Shown one piece after another: positions 11,964 to 24,185 of a DNA stretch of 64,000 nucleotides. The translations under genes and the position numbers were made by a program. Position 1 is the first letter of the stretch; each line of letters opens with the position of its first letter. Source of the DNA: Strobilurus pachycystidiatus (taxonomy: Eukaryota > Basidiomycota > Agaricomycetes > Agaricales > Physalacriaceae); assembly GCA_019915135.1 (NCBI GenBank), contig JAHLMK010000006.1:1922001-1986000 (forward strand). The letters run 5' to 3'. The notes under the pieces were generated by a model. That model was not told where the DNA came from, ran no database searches, and saw only the letters and a list, made by a program, of their open reading frames with translations.

Positions 11964-12833
11964 ATGTCGAAAACCATGGTGGGACTCACCCGAGTCAGCA
12001 GGCGCTGTCTCTCGATGGCGGTCGAACGCCCCAGTCCGCTCAACACAATCCCGCCGCATCTCTGTTACATCTTCCTCCAGTCCTGCAACCCCATCTCGGC
12101 TCTCCCGTCGCGCCACACGACTCCGCTCCAGCGCGCACTGCAGCTGAGGGTACTACCCTGGGGTGGTTTAGTCAATTGGGCGCATTACTCGGACCTGGAT
12201 CCGCCACAACCTGTCTCCCCAGGATCTCATTCCACCACAATCTCAGAAGAACTGTCGGCAAGGGCTTTCTTCGCGTCGGGATTGCGCGTAGACATACCAA
12301 GTGTCACGGAGAATAATGTTGACTTGGTCGGGGAGCAGCTCAAGAAGGCGAGATCTCTGGCTCCTACTCCAGATTACCCCAACGAAGTGTCTATTTATGT
12401 GTGCACGCATGGGGCGAGGGATTGTCGGTGTGGAACGACAGGCGTGGAGACTGCCAAAGCCTTGAGGGAGCAAGTTGCGCGCCGTGGACGTCAATGCAAG
12501 ATACAGGTTGCAGAGGTGGCACACGTTGGTGGACATCAGTGAGTTTTCTATCCATCTGTCGTTACCCTCTAACGTACTCCAGATACGCGGCAAATGTCTT
12601 GATATATCCCTACGGAGAATGGTTCGACCCTCCATTGCTCGTCGTTTCCGTTTCTGACGCCTAACAGGTTAGGAAATGTCACCCCCTCCGACGCACCCAG
12701 GATCATAGACAAGATTGTCAACACTCCAAAGCTTCGCATGGACGATCCCCCATTTTTTCCGCACCTCTGGCGTGGACGCATAGGTCTCTCTAGAGAGCGG
12801 CAAACGGAGATGTTGGAACGCGCCGTCCAGTGA
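11964..12833 (+). CDS. Sucraseferredoxin-like protein (thioredoxin-like 2Fe-2S ferredoxin fold)
   Basis: Three exons (11964-12538, 12583-12621, 12668-12833) encode 259 residues. The family hallmarks are intact. THGARDCRCG (about residues 148-157) carries the two cysteines of the first iron-sulfur motif. VAHVGGHQYAANV (about 186-198), split by an intron inside the glutamine codon, carries the two histidines. Downstream YPYGEWLGNVTPSDAP matches the region that follows in fungal members. Such proteins, which include yeast Aim32, bind a 2Fe-2S cluster and act in redox control, often in or around mitochondria. The second intron has GTTCGACCC as donor, the only choice that keeps the EWLGNV reading. 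The upstream half (LCYIFLQSC and SPLQRALQL-like residues) fits basidiomycete homologues. The true start may instead be the internal ATG at 12015. Confidence 0.85.
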
Positions 12834-13613
12834 CCGGCCAATCTGACCGCTCAGAGAGGTTGCGCGCATCAAAGAGATCGGGTTTCTCGAAGAGGTATAA
12901 ACAAGTCCTCGATTGGCTGCCCTGGACACGCGCACCTACATCATGGAACATGGATTTGCGGTGTTCCCGTCGAGTATGTTCCTCACCATCAATGATATTC
13001 ACCTTATTGACCTTCTTCCTAGGCTGAGCGAGGCCGGCGACCCATACCTGGCCCATACCCGGTGAGCGGCGACCTTAAAACACCCGGTGTCAAGCTAGAC
13101 GGAGGATACACAGACCAAAGTCAACTCGCTTGCCGCGCCCATAGATGCTGCTACTACGGCAGTTCTCACGCCGTACATGCTACCGCAGGAGTATCCATGA
13201 ATTTGATTTTTCTTCGACGAGTGTTGACCAATGACTCTGCTAAATCAAAGAAGGGGCCTCGTACAAGGTTCTCGTCTGTGACGTTGGAGGCCTGGGATTC
13301 TCGCCTCGATGAACGCCACAATCGAGGAGGAGAGGACGCATGAGGTGCGCTTATCGTGGTACGGGCCCGAATATCAAGCTGGCAGGTCCCCGTGGTCAAC
13401 GTCGGACAGCCCCGGGAACCACAGCTGTCATTGGTCCCGTTGTTGGGGGGTTAGAGGACCAGTACGCATATGCAATGGGCCTTTCCATCTAGAAGATAGC
13501 TCTCACCCTGACCAGCGAGCAATGAAATCACACTTCGTAAGACTTTGATTCTTACGGCTATCCTTCTTATGATATACTTACATGGCCTCGTTTTTGAGGA
13601 GGTATACAATATT
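12834..13613 (+). pseudogene. Broken remnant of an unidentified gene
   Basis: Several short segments read like conserved protein but sit in different frames with stops between them: RTYIMEHGFAVFPSSMFLT, LIDLLPRLSEAGDPYLAHTR, KTPGVKLDGGYT, AAPIDAATTAVLTPYMLPQE, GASYKVLVCDVGGLGFSP and IEEERTHEVRLSWYGPEY. Some breaks could be introns, but no combination of GT-AG sites gives one open frame. I therefore read it as a decayed gene between the sucraseferredoxin-like gene and the convergent hydrolase. I do not recognise the family. Confidence 0.35.
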
Positions 13614-14940
13614 CTAGAGCTTGGCAATTTGTTCCACGGCACCAAGCCCATCATGTAGACATGCTCTCACCGCTTTCGCAGTTCCCTTAGGGTTGATCTG
13701 GTAGAGCTGTGACGCGAGGATCAAATGACCGCACGGAATGGGAGCGACGGCGTAACGTACAAGATGAGGACCATCTACCCAGGACACCGATGTCGGCTTC
13801 GAGTTTTTGATCGTAATTGATTTCATTTCAAGGGGTCTGGAACAATTGAATCTTAAGCAGCGCGTCTTTGAGGGGGCGAGTCACGTACAGAAGCATAGGA
13901 TGATGAAGTGTTGCGTAAATGAGGTCCAGATGGGTACGCTCCTCTAACTTAGGGAGAGCATCGTAGATCCCTGGAATGCCATCGTAGTACGTCTGCGACG
14001 CCTGAAGATCTTGTTGATTGACAGTTTAAATAAGAGGAAGCATAGAAACACCCACAATTTCTTGCACAAGGGGGCAGGTTAGCGTGACACCGACCGCCCC
14101 TTTACGAGTGGATGTGGGTAAATCACGAAGTCCGTATCGCTAATAAGGCTCAATTAACAATATACACACAGAACGAACCGTTTGGCTTACCAACCACAGA
14201 GCCCAAACGCGCTTGTCAAAGTACTTCCACGGGGCATATCTCCCCAAGTCTTTAGCGGCAGCCTCTCTGCTCGGCCACACATCACGACGTTTTGCGACCA
14301 GAGCGTTCATGGCATTGATGGTCGGCACCATCTTTGTCTCCATGAATTCCCGTGCTCCAGTGTACGGCTCTATCAAGATGACACGCTCGGGCCGAATGTT
14401 AGGCTGCATGAGCACAGCTAGTGCTCTAGCGGACCGTCAATATTTGTGTATGGTGCTGTGCAGTAAACTGACAGTTGGGAGGCACCAGCAGATTGTCCCA
14501 TGAGTACGACTCGCCGTCTGCTGAAGTCAACGTCGATACCGGTCCCAAGTCCGTTCAAGAATGCGTATATCGTGTCAGCGCCGTAGTTCCACGCGTCTGA
14601 AAGTATCGTGAGCTCAGAGAAATACGCCGATAGTCGTACACAAACAGGTTTGGTTGAACTGAGCCGACAATAGTTTCTGCTCGTTCATGATAGCGGCCTC
14701 CCCGTGATTGGGTAGTTCGAGCGACCAAACCTCGCGGATTTCGTTTGGCATCGTAGTCTCGTACAGGTCATGAATGAATGGACTGTAAGCTTCCTTGTGG
14801 GAGGCATTGGAGTGGAGGCAAATAATGGTGACTCCATGTGTGACGAGATCAGACTTGAAGTAGCGCTGAGCTTTGGTAGGAAGAACGGCTGGGTCTGAAG
14901 GAATGAAAGTGTGATTCTCAGAGTGAAGAGAGATGGACAT
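13614..14940 (-). CDS. Alpha/beta-hydrolase fold protein
   Basis: Six exons (14640-14940, 14486-14596, 14191-14417, 14052-14139, 13889-14009, 13614-13836) add up to 356 residues. The order of motifs is that of basidiomycete alpha/beta hydrolases. First comes a beta strand with ICLHSNASHKEAY (oxyanion-hole region), then EVWSLELPNHGEA, then the nucleophile elbow VVLMGQSA at about residue 136, then ERVILIEPYTG and KRRDVWPSREAAAKDLG. The C-terminal part holds GPHLVRYAVAPIPCGHLIL, in which the GH is likely the catalytic histidine. There is no signal peptide, so a cytosolic esterase, thioesterase or lipase-like role is likely. The second intron falls directly after the nucleophile motif (GQSA). Substrate unknown. 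Confidence 0.85.
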
Positions 14941-17532
14941 CGCTGGTGAGTGTCACAATCTCGATGGCATTCCTGCGTGAGTATATATGTTTTCTGGGGG
15001 AAGAATCAGAGTGTTCGGTAAGAGAACAACGAATACTCTTCTACCGTCAATGGGGACCGAATTGAATTCCATTGACTTTACTACTGTGTGACTGGAGACC
15101 GACAATGGAACAAGTGGGAACGGTATCTCGGTGGAATACGAGCCTTTCACCACGAACACGAACTCAGATCCCTATTGACTTCAGTGAGCTAATTCGCGCA
15201 CAGGTGGACAAAGTAGTATTCCGCACGTCTCCGATATGTCAGGTAATCGGTACCACGTCGCGTTGATCCTGAAAACCAGCGTGGACGAATAATGTTGGGA
15301 GGGAAGATACCGTGTGCCGTGGTACGTGTTAATGCATAAGTATCGTACGCAATTCGCGGTTTGCACTTCCATTGACAAACTGCCTGAGAAAGTGACATGT
15401 CGGTCCAATTTCTAATCAGCATCAGTGAGCGTAAGATGCGGAACCACAGAGAGGAGTAGACTAATTTGGATAAGTCTCGAGGGAGTAAGTCCAAGTACCA
15501 CAGGCGGACGGTCCATAGAGCCGATCTTCAGTCAAATTGCATAAAAATCGCATCCAGGAAGATCGAGGACAGGAGCAAAGCACCGGCACCGGCAAAAAAA
15601 CCGAGAAACACCGCGGCGGCAAAAGCGGCAATCAAATTCTACCCGTCTTGAGTTGCCGGCCGCCCCCGTCTTCCTAAGCCCATGGGATGTATGAATGTTC
15701 AATGGATGAACATGGCTTACTCTTGCCTTTTGACGGATCCGTCTGAGACCGATCTGAGCCTGGGGTAGTATCCATACTCAGCCTCAAGCTCGGATACCAT
15801 CGTCGAGCTACTTGCAGTTTCAACACAAAGCTCAGACCGCGGATGGAAAAGGCGGTACGGATTGAATTCATCTTGTATCGCGTCATTTAGGTTACTTTGC
15901 AGATAATTTCTCTCTATCATATCAGCATGGGAACGAATGCCACGCAGATTCGTCAGTATGCCGCCTTGAACCGCGAAGAGTGTTATACATCACCATCATG
16001 CCTCCGCCCTTTCCTGTACTTATCTTTTGATCTCAGCGACAAGTCACAATACCGTCACTGACCAAGATCAATCTCACTAATCAATCTCACTACGGTGTGT
16101 CGATCTAAACGACTTTCTTCCGATTCCGTTCAACGGCAACTTGAAAGATGAATACTCATGGATTACTCTTTATCTCGAGGTGGTCACACACGGGAACGGC
16201 AAGCATACAACTACTCCGAGCTCTCAAGCTTGCACAATGAATTCTGACCTTTGGTAGAGATTGCGACCAATCACGCACCGCTTGAGACACCGAGCTTCCC
16301 GGATATGGGAACTCGGTACCCGTCTGAAAATAGATGCTCCTGTGTGGCGTAAGCATCAGCGTCCTTGACAATCGACTGCGATGGCTCGGTGGATGGGTAG
16401 CCGCTCTTGTTATGGCTCTTTACGACATTGCGGAGTCCACCGGGTACCAGAGCGCTCGAAGAAGGAACACGTAAAGAACCACGATCCGTCAGTATTCTGT
16501 TCGAAGGACCGTGAGGCTTGCCTTTTGGGGTGCATTTAGACATTATCGCACGAGTTGGAAGATGCGTCTTTCATGGACATCTGTCGAATGGTTCATAACC
16601 TGGGACCGCGCCATAACAAAGAGCCTCGTACACATGGCGCACACACGATCACGGCACCGGGAATGCAGCGACGTCAGTTTAAGTTGCAATGTGCATACAT
16701 CAACTGAAGTTGTATGTCCGTGGCTCTGTCCTTTATCTTACCTGCATCCGACTGAATGACGGGCGGTAGCGGTATAGGTAACCTAGTACTTACTGTGTCT
16801 CTGCAATAGTATGGTCCGTACTAGCCGTTCTCATGGTGAAGCATCCACTCTTACTCAACACTCAGGCGATTGTATCACAGCCGACGGCCAGGCTCCAAGG
16901 GCCAGTGGCGGTGGGATTCACAGATATGTTCAAGTCGGATGTTCGGCCCCTGCGGAGTTGATGGAGATTCCACGATTAGCCCGATCCCACGATAGGCCGT
17001 CTCCGTTTCCAGAGTACAGTGTCGTCACCGCCCGACGACGTTCGTGGGACCCCACACGTTGATATCAAGACTACAAAGACTTCGGGCGTACGTTGTCCGA
17101 AGCGTTGAAGTTCAGAGAAGGCACTCACAGTAAGTGCCTATCGAATCTCGATTATATCTCATGCCGTACGCCAAGATGATTTGCGCTACGTAGTAGCACC
17201 CCCATGATCCCATGATCTCTTAAAGGCCCCGCGTTTTTCTTGTTCCAAAAAAAGAACGAACCTCAGAAGAGTAGAGACCCACAAGTGAACCTCGGTTAGT
17301 TTGTACTGGACGGAAAAAGTCCTTCATTGACAATCATAACTGAATGTGTTTTGCGCAACTTGAACGTGTTTAAATCAAGGTCTTTCGAGAGCAGAAACGG
17401 GGACTTGGTTGGCCGACGTGTTTGCTGCCATTTACGCCTTCCTATCATTTCACCATAAAAGATGACACGCTATTTTGTAGAACAACAGCTTCCTCGAGCT
17501 TCCTTCTTGTTCCTATTTCCTATCCACACGCT
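14941..17532. other. Intergenic region without recognisable genes
   Basis: This 2.6-kb stretch has only short, family-less frames on both strands. It holds the promoters of the hydrolase (-) and the CoA ligase (+). An A-rich, lysine-coding stretch at 15540-15640 is not convincing as a gene. Confidence 0.45.
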
Positions 17533-19708
17533 ATGACTATCTATCGTTCGTCCTACCGGGACACTCCTGTGGTCCAGTCATCCATCTTCACGCATCTCCT
17601 CGGCGAAAGCAAGCCAGGGTATGTTGGACACTGGCCTGGCAGCCACCCCGCCTTCACAGATGCAGTGACGGGCACGACGATAACTCGCAGTCAGACGAAG
17701 TCGCTGGCACTCTCTCTCGGTTACGCGCTGAGAAATCACCCAACGATCCGCGCGAAGCGCGGTGATGTTGCTCTGATCTACTCACCCAACTCCATCTCAT
17801 GGCCAGTCGTTCTTTTTGGCTGTACGTCGCGCCACTTTCTCAGATTCTGTGGATTACCACTTATCTACGCCTCCCTTCTCTAGCTGTCTCAGCTGGCCTG
17901 CGGCCTAGCTTTGCCAACAACGCGTATACGAGCCATGAGCTCGCTCACCAGTATAAGGACAGCGGCGCGACTCTTGTCTTCTCCACGGAGGACGGTCTAC
18001 CTGTGGTCCGGAAGATGTACCAGGAATTGGGACTCGAAAAAGACGAAGCCAAGCGAATCATTGTTTTGGGTGACTCGTTGAAATGGGCGGGAGGACCGGA
18101 CGCTCCGAGGAGCCCGTCTTCAGATGGCCTCCTACATCTGGAAGATCTCGTCTGCTTGGGATCACTCGCCAAAGAAGAAATGTTCGAGGGCGACGCGTCT
18201 CACGAGACTGCCATACTTTGCTATAGTTCTGTACGTACCGCTCACTGATTTCTACTGTTTGGCGCCAACTCCTTCTTCAGGGTACCACGGGGAAGCCGAA
18301 GGTAACATCAATTGGATGAGTCGTATTCATTGTATGCTGACACTCGTTGGCTGTGTCCTACAGGGCGTCGAGGTAAGCGTACTGAATGTTCATTTTCCAT
18401 CGAACTTACACTTTCATCAGACGACGCATCTTAATCTGACGTCGGTCACAGAGATGGCGCTGGCAATACTTCCCCAGCTTTCTGGTACCACCAGTCTGGG
18501 TTTTCTTCCATTCTATCACATTTATGGTATGGTACCGCGCGGCTCCAGTGACGAATACCAACTCAGTATCAACTTTTTAAGGTTGTGTTCAGCTCCTTTT
18601 TCATCCCCTTAGGGCAGGTCAAAGTACGGTCATCATGCAACGATTCGATCCAGAACTCTATTGCAAGAACGTCGAAAGATACAAGATATCGTTCAGTCTC
18701 GTTGTGCCGCCGGTATTGGTGGCGCTTGCAAGGCATCCAGGTAAAAACTGCCATTCTATTCAATACGGCTTGCTAATCACGGATATGTAGCCGTGGAGAA
18801 ATACAACCTTACCTCTCTGAAACTCATATTCTCCGGAGCGGCACCGTTGAGCGCTAGTCTGACTGAACAAGTGAGTTCATCATAGTACTCACTATTGTCC
18901 TATCTCTGCTAACGTCCGTCCTTCCCAGGTCGGAAATCGCTTGCGATCTGTCAAAGTGACTTGTCCCATTCTTCAGGGCTACGGATTGACCGAAATGTCA
19001 CCCACGACTCATGTGGTTGAATACAAGAAGGCGGCTGAATCCGCTGGCAGCATAGGAGCCCTGGTTCCAAATTTAGAAGCGCGTCTTGTCGACGAGGACG
19101 GTGTGGACGTCAGAGTCGGCGAGCCAGGCGAGCTCTGGATGCGAGGACCTACTGTCATGAAGGTGCAAAGACCGTGATCAGATCACCGCTGTCAGCGATA
19201 CTGACCACACATCTAGGGATACCTGAACAACGCGGACGCGACCGCCAATGCCATAACACCAGATGGGTGGTTCCAAACGGGTGACGTCGCGATCCGCAAT
19301 AACGCCGGTCTTTATTACATTGTCGACCGGCGAAAAGAGCTCATCAAGTACAAGGGTTTCCAAGTCCCACCCGCCGAGCTCGAGAGCGTCCTACTCTCAC
19401 ATCCTGACATCGCTGACGCTGCCGTCATTGGCATCAATGATCACGAGGAGGCAACCGAGCTTCCGCGAGCGTATGTAGTTCCTGCCTTCCCGGAGAAAGT
19501 CCGGACAGAAGCGATGAAAACCAAGTTCTCGAAGAGCGTGGCAACTTGGATGGAGGGCAAGGTGGCGAGGCATAAGTTTTTGCGCGGTGGTGTCGTCGTT
19601 ATTGATGCCGTGCCAAAAAGTGCTGCTGGCAAGATATTGAGACGAGAGCTGCGTGAACGGGCAAAGACGGAGGTCTTCGCTCCTCCACTCGAGCAGGCTA
19701 AGTTGTAG
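17533..19708 (+). CDS. 4-coumarate-CoA-ligase-like acyl-CoA synthetase, peroxisomal
   Basis: This is an AMP-forming CoA ligase of the ANL superfamily, activating a carboxylic acid (aromatic or fatty) with ATP and CoA. Nine exons (17533-17821, 17884-18230, 18281-18301, 18364-18372, 18421-18526, 18582-18740, 18791-18870, 18929-19162, 19217-19708) give 578 residues. Visible motifs are the P-loop SSGTTGKPKGVE (about 211-222), GFLPFYHIYG, KLIFSGAAPL, QGYGLTEMSPTTH, GWFQTGDVA, YYIVDRRKELIKYKGFQVPP, and the catalytic lysine region PKSAAGKILRRELR. The last three residues are AKL, a PTS1 peroxisome-import signal. The P-loop is assembled from the end of exon 2, a 21-nt exon and a 9-nt exon. The start at 17533 is preferred to an in-frame ATG at 17422 because family similarity begins there. 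Peroxisomal members often serve beta-oxidation or secondary metabolism. Confidence 0.92.
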
Positions 19709-20387
19709 AGTCAGTCGTTTGAGATATCGATATGTATAAATAGCATTATTTTGCAGATTAAATGCAAAGTTCATTGTCGCGTATTCCAACCGGATAGAAT
19801 CACCGTAGAGAGACTTTTGCTTATCCAGTGTGAATCAACGGGGAAGATAGCTGTGCGTTGCGTTCCACTCATCAACGCTGGTTAGACCAGAGCGTATAGG
19901 CAGCAGCAGATCAGTTAGAGTGACACGGGAGCGTTTAAATGGAGGAACCAATGTTCGAGGAGAGCGGGAAAGCGAGGTAAGTTGGAAGTCGTTGGAGAGA
20001 GGAGGCAATAGATTATAACTCCGACCGGGTTCCGACGGATACATGCCGACGGGTTGAGGCGGCGATCAACCCGGTATTTGATCACCGGAAAGTAGCCGAA
20101 TCTGTTTTACGAATGAACTTGGCCTTTCTTCTGTCGCTATCTCCTTTCTAGAGGAATCTCCATCGAGCCTGTGCAATTGCGCCCAACTCGGAGGATGCAT
20201 CATGCAGACTTAACGATCCACCTTCACCGGAGTGATGGTGTCTTGGGCGGCATGTCGTGAAATGACTTGTGACTTTTCCCCGAAAGCAAGGCGCATCGAC
20301 AATCTCTCATACTCTGAAGGATGTGGTAGTGTTTAGGTCATACGTGAGTGCTTTGCACAGATTTCAACGTGATGACTGTCAAGCGCT
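19709..20387. other. Intergenic region between convergent genes
   Basis: This is the common 3' region of the CoA ligase (+) and the proline-rich gene (-). I see no coding or repeat feature. Confidence 0.5.
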
Positions 20388-20969
20388 CTAACGCTCCTTC
20401 TCTTCAAGCACAACCCCATAGAGAAACCACGCCCTTGCTCGCTCCCTTTCTCTTGCACTGTACTCCTCCAGAGGGGCTCGCTCTTCCCAACGACTCCACC
20501 AAGGGAATACCGGATCCGGCAAATTTGGGTCCTCGACTCGAAGTCTTTTCTCATTCACCACCTCGGGCTCTGCTCTCTTGTTCTTTCTCTTCTTCCCCCT
20601 CATTTTCTCCTCAACATCTTCAAAGACCCATCCCGCCCCCTGCTTGATATCTGCCGGCAAAACCATTCGCCCCATTCCTGGTACAGCGGCGATCCTCAGT
20701 TCACCGGAGACGTACGGTGTAGACATGGAGCGCTGAGCTGATACGGAGGGATAAGGCGACACCGGTGGACCAAGATGTTCTTGCGTCGGTGGCTCAGGAA
20801 CCGGCGTCGGTGGCTCAGGATCCTCCTCGTCGATTTCGAAAGGCGGCGCGAGGCGATTCGTATCGTACCCTCTAAGGAACTGCGATGATTCGTCCTCCAT
20901 TGTAGTGCAGAAACCCAGCGACGGCTTAGGTGGCGTGGGTGGTGTTATGGTCAGGAGAGGTGGCCGCAT
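20388..20969 (-). CDS. Hypothetical proline- and charge-rich protein
   Basis: This single open frame of 193 codons is on the minus strand. I do not recognise a family. The N-terminal third is proline-rich (LLTITPPTPPKPS, DPEPPTPVPEPPT). The middle contains SGELRIAAVPGMGRMVLPAD. A lysine/arginine run (KMRGKKRKNKR) could be a nuclear-localisation signal. The C-terminus is rich in E, R and W (FPWWSRWEERAPLEEYSARE). The composition looks coding and globular only towards the end. The overlapping plus-strand frames look like its shadow. It may be complete or the 3' exon of a longer gene. Confidence 0.55.
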   Translation of the reverse strand: MRPPLLTITPPTPPKPSLGFCTTMEDESSQFLRGYDTNRLAPPFEIDEEDPEPPTPVPEPPTQEHLGPPVSPYPSVSAQRSMSTPYVSGELRIAAVPGMGRMVLPADIKQGAGWVFEDVEEKMRGKKRKNKRAEPEVVNEKRLRVEDPNLPDPVFPWWSRWEERAPLEEYSARERERARAWFLYGVVLEEKER

Positions 20970-22233
20970 TGTTTGTGAGTTGCGTCTGGAATGGGATGGA
21001 GCTTAAGAACCATCGGAGAATGTTACTGCTTGAGCCACGCGAGGAGACGGGGACAAAGGCTAATGCGACAAGTGCGAACAAAGGCTTATTGGCTCTCGGT
21101 ACCATTTCCTCCCGACGAGGGATATGGATGGTCCAGGTCGTGCCATCTCAATTTGTGGTTCGCGTTCGAAAGAATGGGCTACACAATGATTGGTATGCAG
21201 TGATTTGCGACGACCATGAAGTACTGGCAATGCTACTACCCATCAGACGACGCGCTTTCTCTGTAGTATGTGATCTGGTACCTATCTTCTCGAGGCTTCA
21301 TCTCACTTTCCAAACTCTAGATCGCTAAATATCAATACTCCCACGTTTGGAACTTCAAATGTGCGAATTTTTTTTGACCATGGTCTTCGTTACAGGCCGG
21401 ACATTTCGTGGCGTTACATCTGTATGTAGGTTCAAGTGTCCATGTCCAGCTACGCATCCGGATTGACAGGGTGGTTCCGCGTGTTTTGACAAGCCTTCAG
21501 CGTCACTCACTCAGGTCTGGACATCACGATCAGTTACATGCAGTAATTGACAGTTACTCGAGTACCGCCCTGTGCGTCATCATACAAAGAAATACGCGCC
21601 CCAAATACGAGCACGTTGATCCACACAGGACCCTACGTCGTGATTGCAAGGTTGCTCAAGTCCGTACTGTAAATGAGGTCGCTAGACCTAGGTCCAGCCC
21701 ATGACGGTCTTACGATTGGTTGGTGAGAGCGACCTTCGCACACACACCAGGGCAATGAAGACGTGTCCTTCCAGTTGAGATAACGTCCTTTCCATGCACG
21801 TAGCTGTCAAGTTGGCATCAACAGCGGGAGCTTCCCTCATATCCAAGACTCTCTATGCCCGCTGCCCGTAGTAAAAATGAGTGTTACGGCGGTGGCGGTG
21901 ATTTGGGCGGCATGGGCAAAACTGCGCGTCTCAGTAGGGGACATCAACGCGGCATACTATCCAGGAGGTGAAGTTTACTGATACTGATCAGAACGTCATC
22001 TGGAAATCTTCAGGCGAGTTGAGGCTACAATTTAGATTGAGAATGTCGGCGGGAGCTCGGAGAATAGAGAATGATGCGAGCGCGAGTGTGTTGTCCCACG
22101 GCAGCCAAAATTGAGGGATTAAATATCATGCAGGTGTGTAGCTATCCTTGCTAGTCATAACATGCAACTTGAGTAATCCTATAGCAGCGCGCCGCCGCTG
22201 AATGTCAAGCTACAACGACATATCCTAGCCGAC
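20970..22233. other. Intergenic region
   Basis: There is no recognisable gene. A few frames of up to 132 codons on the plus strand lack domain features. I see no clear repeat. Confidence 0.45.
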
Positions 22234-23590
22234 TCAAACGAGGTACTTCTCTACCACACTAGCGACCTTGGGATCAACATCACTCAAGATGCTCAACGTC
22301 TCATGCTGATTGAAACTCGTCAGTCCACTGTCATTACAGTTGAAGAAAAGGAAACTCACCCAGATCCTCTTCTCCGCAGAAACCCCATCCTCACTACCGA
22401 CAAACTCGCCTACGCCCGCCACCTTCAGCTGGGAGATGAAGGCTCCCCGGAGATCGTCGCTCGCTCCGACTGCCGCGTAGACCAACTGCCGGCTGCCTTC
22501 TTCAGCGGTATACGCGAACTCCTTTTCCATCTTCTCCATGCGTACTCGTTGTGCCTCGGGCAGATCTCGCCTCATGGCTGAATAGCAGAAACCGGGACAG
22601 ACGGAGTTGACGATGACGGACTCCCCAACGCGGGATTGCAGAGTGCGGGTGAGGAAGATTTCGAGGACTGGCAAGTAAGAAAAGATTAGCGATGTGTGTA
22701 GGTAAAGACTCCTCCCAAGGGATACGTACGCTTGGTGTGATGATAGCGAACAGCAAGCCATCTGGTTAAAGAGGTGGTCAGAAGGTCAGAAGGACATGGG
22801 GGGGGGAAAGCACGAACTTAGGCGTCGAGTATTCAGGACTGCTCAGAGTCTTCAGGATCCCCGCAGACGAGTCTAACAGCTCCTTGAAATCCACAACAAG
22901 GAACAAGGAGCTGCTAACAAACACGATACGCGGGGACTCAGCCGTGTTGGCCACGATCGGGAGGAGTCGAAGCGCAAGTAACGCCTGGCTGAGATAATTG
23001 ATCTGTAGTCTAGGAGCGGATTCAGGTGTCGGCGCCAGTGCTCGCTATAATCACAAGGACATACACTTTCTCCCAGCCGTCGTCAGTTGTCGCATACGTG
23101 TCCCCCGCCCAGGAGACTGTGGCGGCATTCGCGACAAGGACGTCCAAGCGCGTCAGTTCGCGCTGGGCTTTGTCGGCGAATGCCGACACGCTCGCAAAGC
23201 TGCTGAGGTCGAGGAGCCATACCTCGCCTTTGGTGTAGCCCGTTTCTTTCTCGAGCTCTAGACCGTGAGTCGGGATGGGGAGGCGGGAACTTGGACTTGG
23301 ACTTACTGGCCAGGGCGTCTTTGCCCTTGGTGGCATCGCGACACCCCATGATGAGTCTCTCCGGGTTCATCTTTGCGAAGTGGGCATAGGCTTCGAAGCC
23401 GATGCCTGCCACAGATTCACGATGATGAGCCTCTCGAGATCCTACTAACAGGTTCAATTGGAAACAGACCTGTGTTGGCCCCGGTGACGATCACGGTCTT
23501 TCCAGTTAAGTCCGCAGTGGCGACGGGTGCTTGCGGGACTTTCGGTGGGGGCGCAGAGCCTTTCGCTTGAGGTTTGAGTGAGTCTGACAT
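22234..23590 (-). CDS. Short-chain dehydrogenase/reductase (retinol-dehydrogenase-like)
   Basis: This is an NAD(P)-dependent SDR oxidoreductase. Seven exons (23470-23590, 23307-23405, 23067-23257, 22818-23002, 22730-22761, 22360-22667, 22234-22305) give 335 residues. Seen in order are the cofactor motif TGKTVIVTGANTGIGFEA, split by an intron in the second glycine of TGxxxGIG; WLLDLSSFASV; VLVANAAT (the NNAG-type motif); INYLSQALLALRLLP; IVFVSSS with the catalytic serine; and the active-site pair in AVRYHHTKLLE (Y-x3-K). NSVCPGFCYSAMRRDL follows, the PG motif. A 32-nt exon carries the active-site YxxxK. The layout matches basidiomycete retinol-dehydrogenase-like or WW-domain-oxidoreductase-like SDRs of unknown substrate. 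There are no membrane segments. Confidence 0.9.
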
Positions 23591-23718
23591 GATAATAGTG
23601 GGAACGGTGAGGATTACTTACTAGCGCTTTGACCTTACTTATATACCTATGCAGGGGAAGTCCAGGCAGAGGATGAATCAGCAATTCGCATGTCATCAAT
23701 TTATCGGCAAAGTGCGCT

Positions 23719-23823
23719 GCCGGGAAGACACGTTGGACTTTGAGCATTAGCATTATGAGGAAGTTCCTGTAGTGCCCGCGAGTCTCGGGAAATGCTGCCG
23801 CGCCGGGAAGACGCGTTGGACTT
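23719..23823. repeat. Diverged direct repeat pair (22 bp)
   Basis: GCCGGGAAGACACGTTGGAC plus two bases (CTT completes the repeat; copy 1 spans 23719-23740) recurs at 23802-23823 with one A/G difference. The two copies lie upstream of the SDR gene start. Function unknown. They could be paired regulatory sites or a small duplication. Confidence 0.5.
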
Positions 23824-24070
23824 ATGCGGGGAGTCTCAGAGGAAATGTTTCCGCGTCAGGGAGTGCTCTGGATATCGATTAGCCTGGACTTAGGGGAGGG
23901 GTCAACATCGATGTGACGATGTCTCCAGTTCATCAACATTTTCTTGATCCGACGTAGAAGCCGGTCTCAAGCCGGTCTGAGTCAATCACGCAAAGCTTCG
24001 CGCATCTTGTTGGTCGTCTTCGTTGTCTTTGCCGCCGTCAATGGTCGCCGCCTCTAAATTGAGCTTCGAC

Positions 24071-24185
24071 TAGACTCGAACCATTACCAGTAACGCCGAA
24101 CTCGATGATAGTCGATCGAGTGACCCGGCTACTGACTCGATCGACTATCATCGAGTTCGGCGTTACTGGTACTGGTTCGAGTCTA
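24071..24185. mobile_element. 115-bp foldback MITE, Mutator-like by its 9-bp target duplication
   Basis: The element is almost entirely an inverted repeat. Its 51-bp arms (24071-24121 and 24135-24185) match at 50 of 51 positions around a 13-nt loop. The arms begin TAGACTCGAACCA. It is flanked by a perfect 9-bp direct repeat AGCTTCGAC (24062-24070 and 24186-24194). A 9-bp duplication with long terminal repeats is what Mutator-like transposases leave. With no coding capacity, this is a snap-back MITE. The near-perfect arms suggest recent insertion or selection for the hairpin. Confidence 0.82.

Noticed and set aside
20348..20647. Plus-strand frame opposite the proline-rich gene
   Set aside because: It is the antisense of the minus-strand frame, whose amino-acid use is more protein-like.
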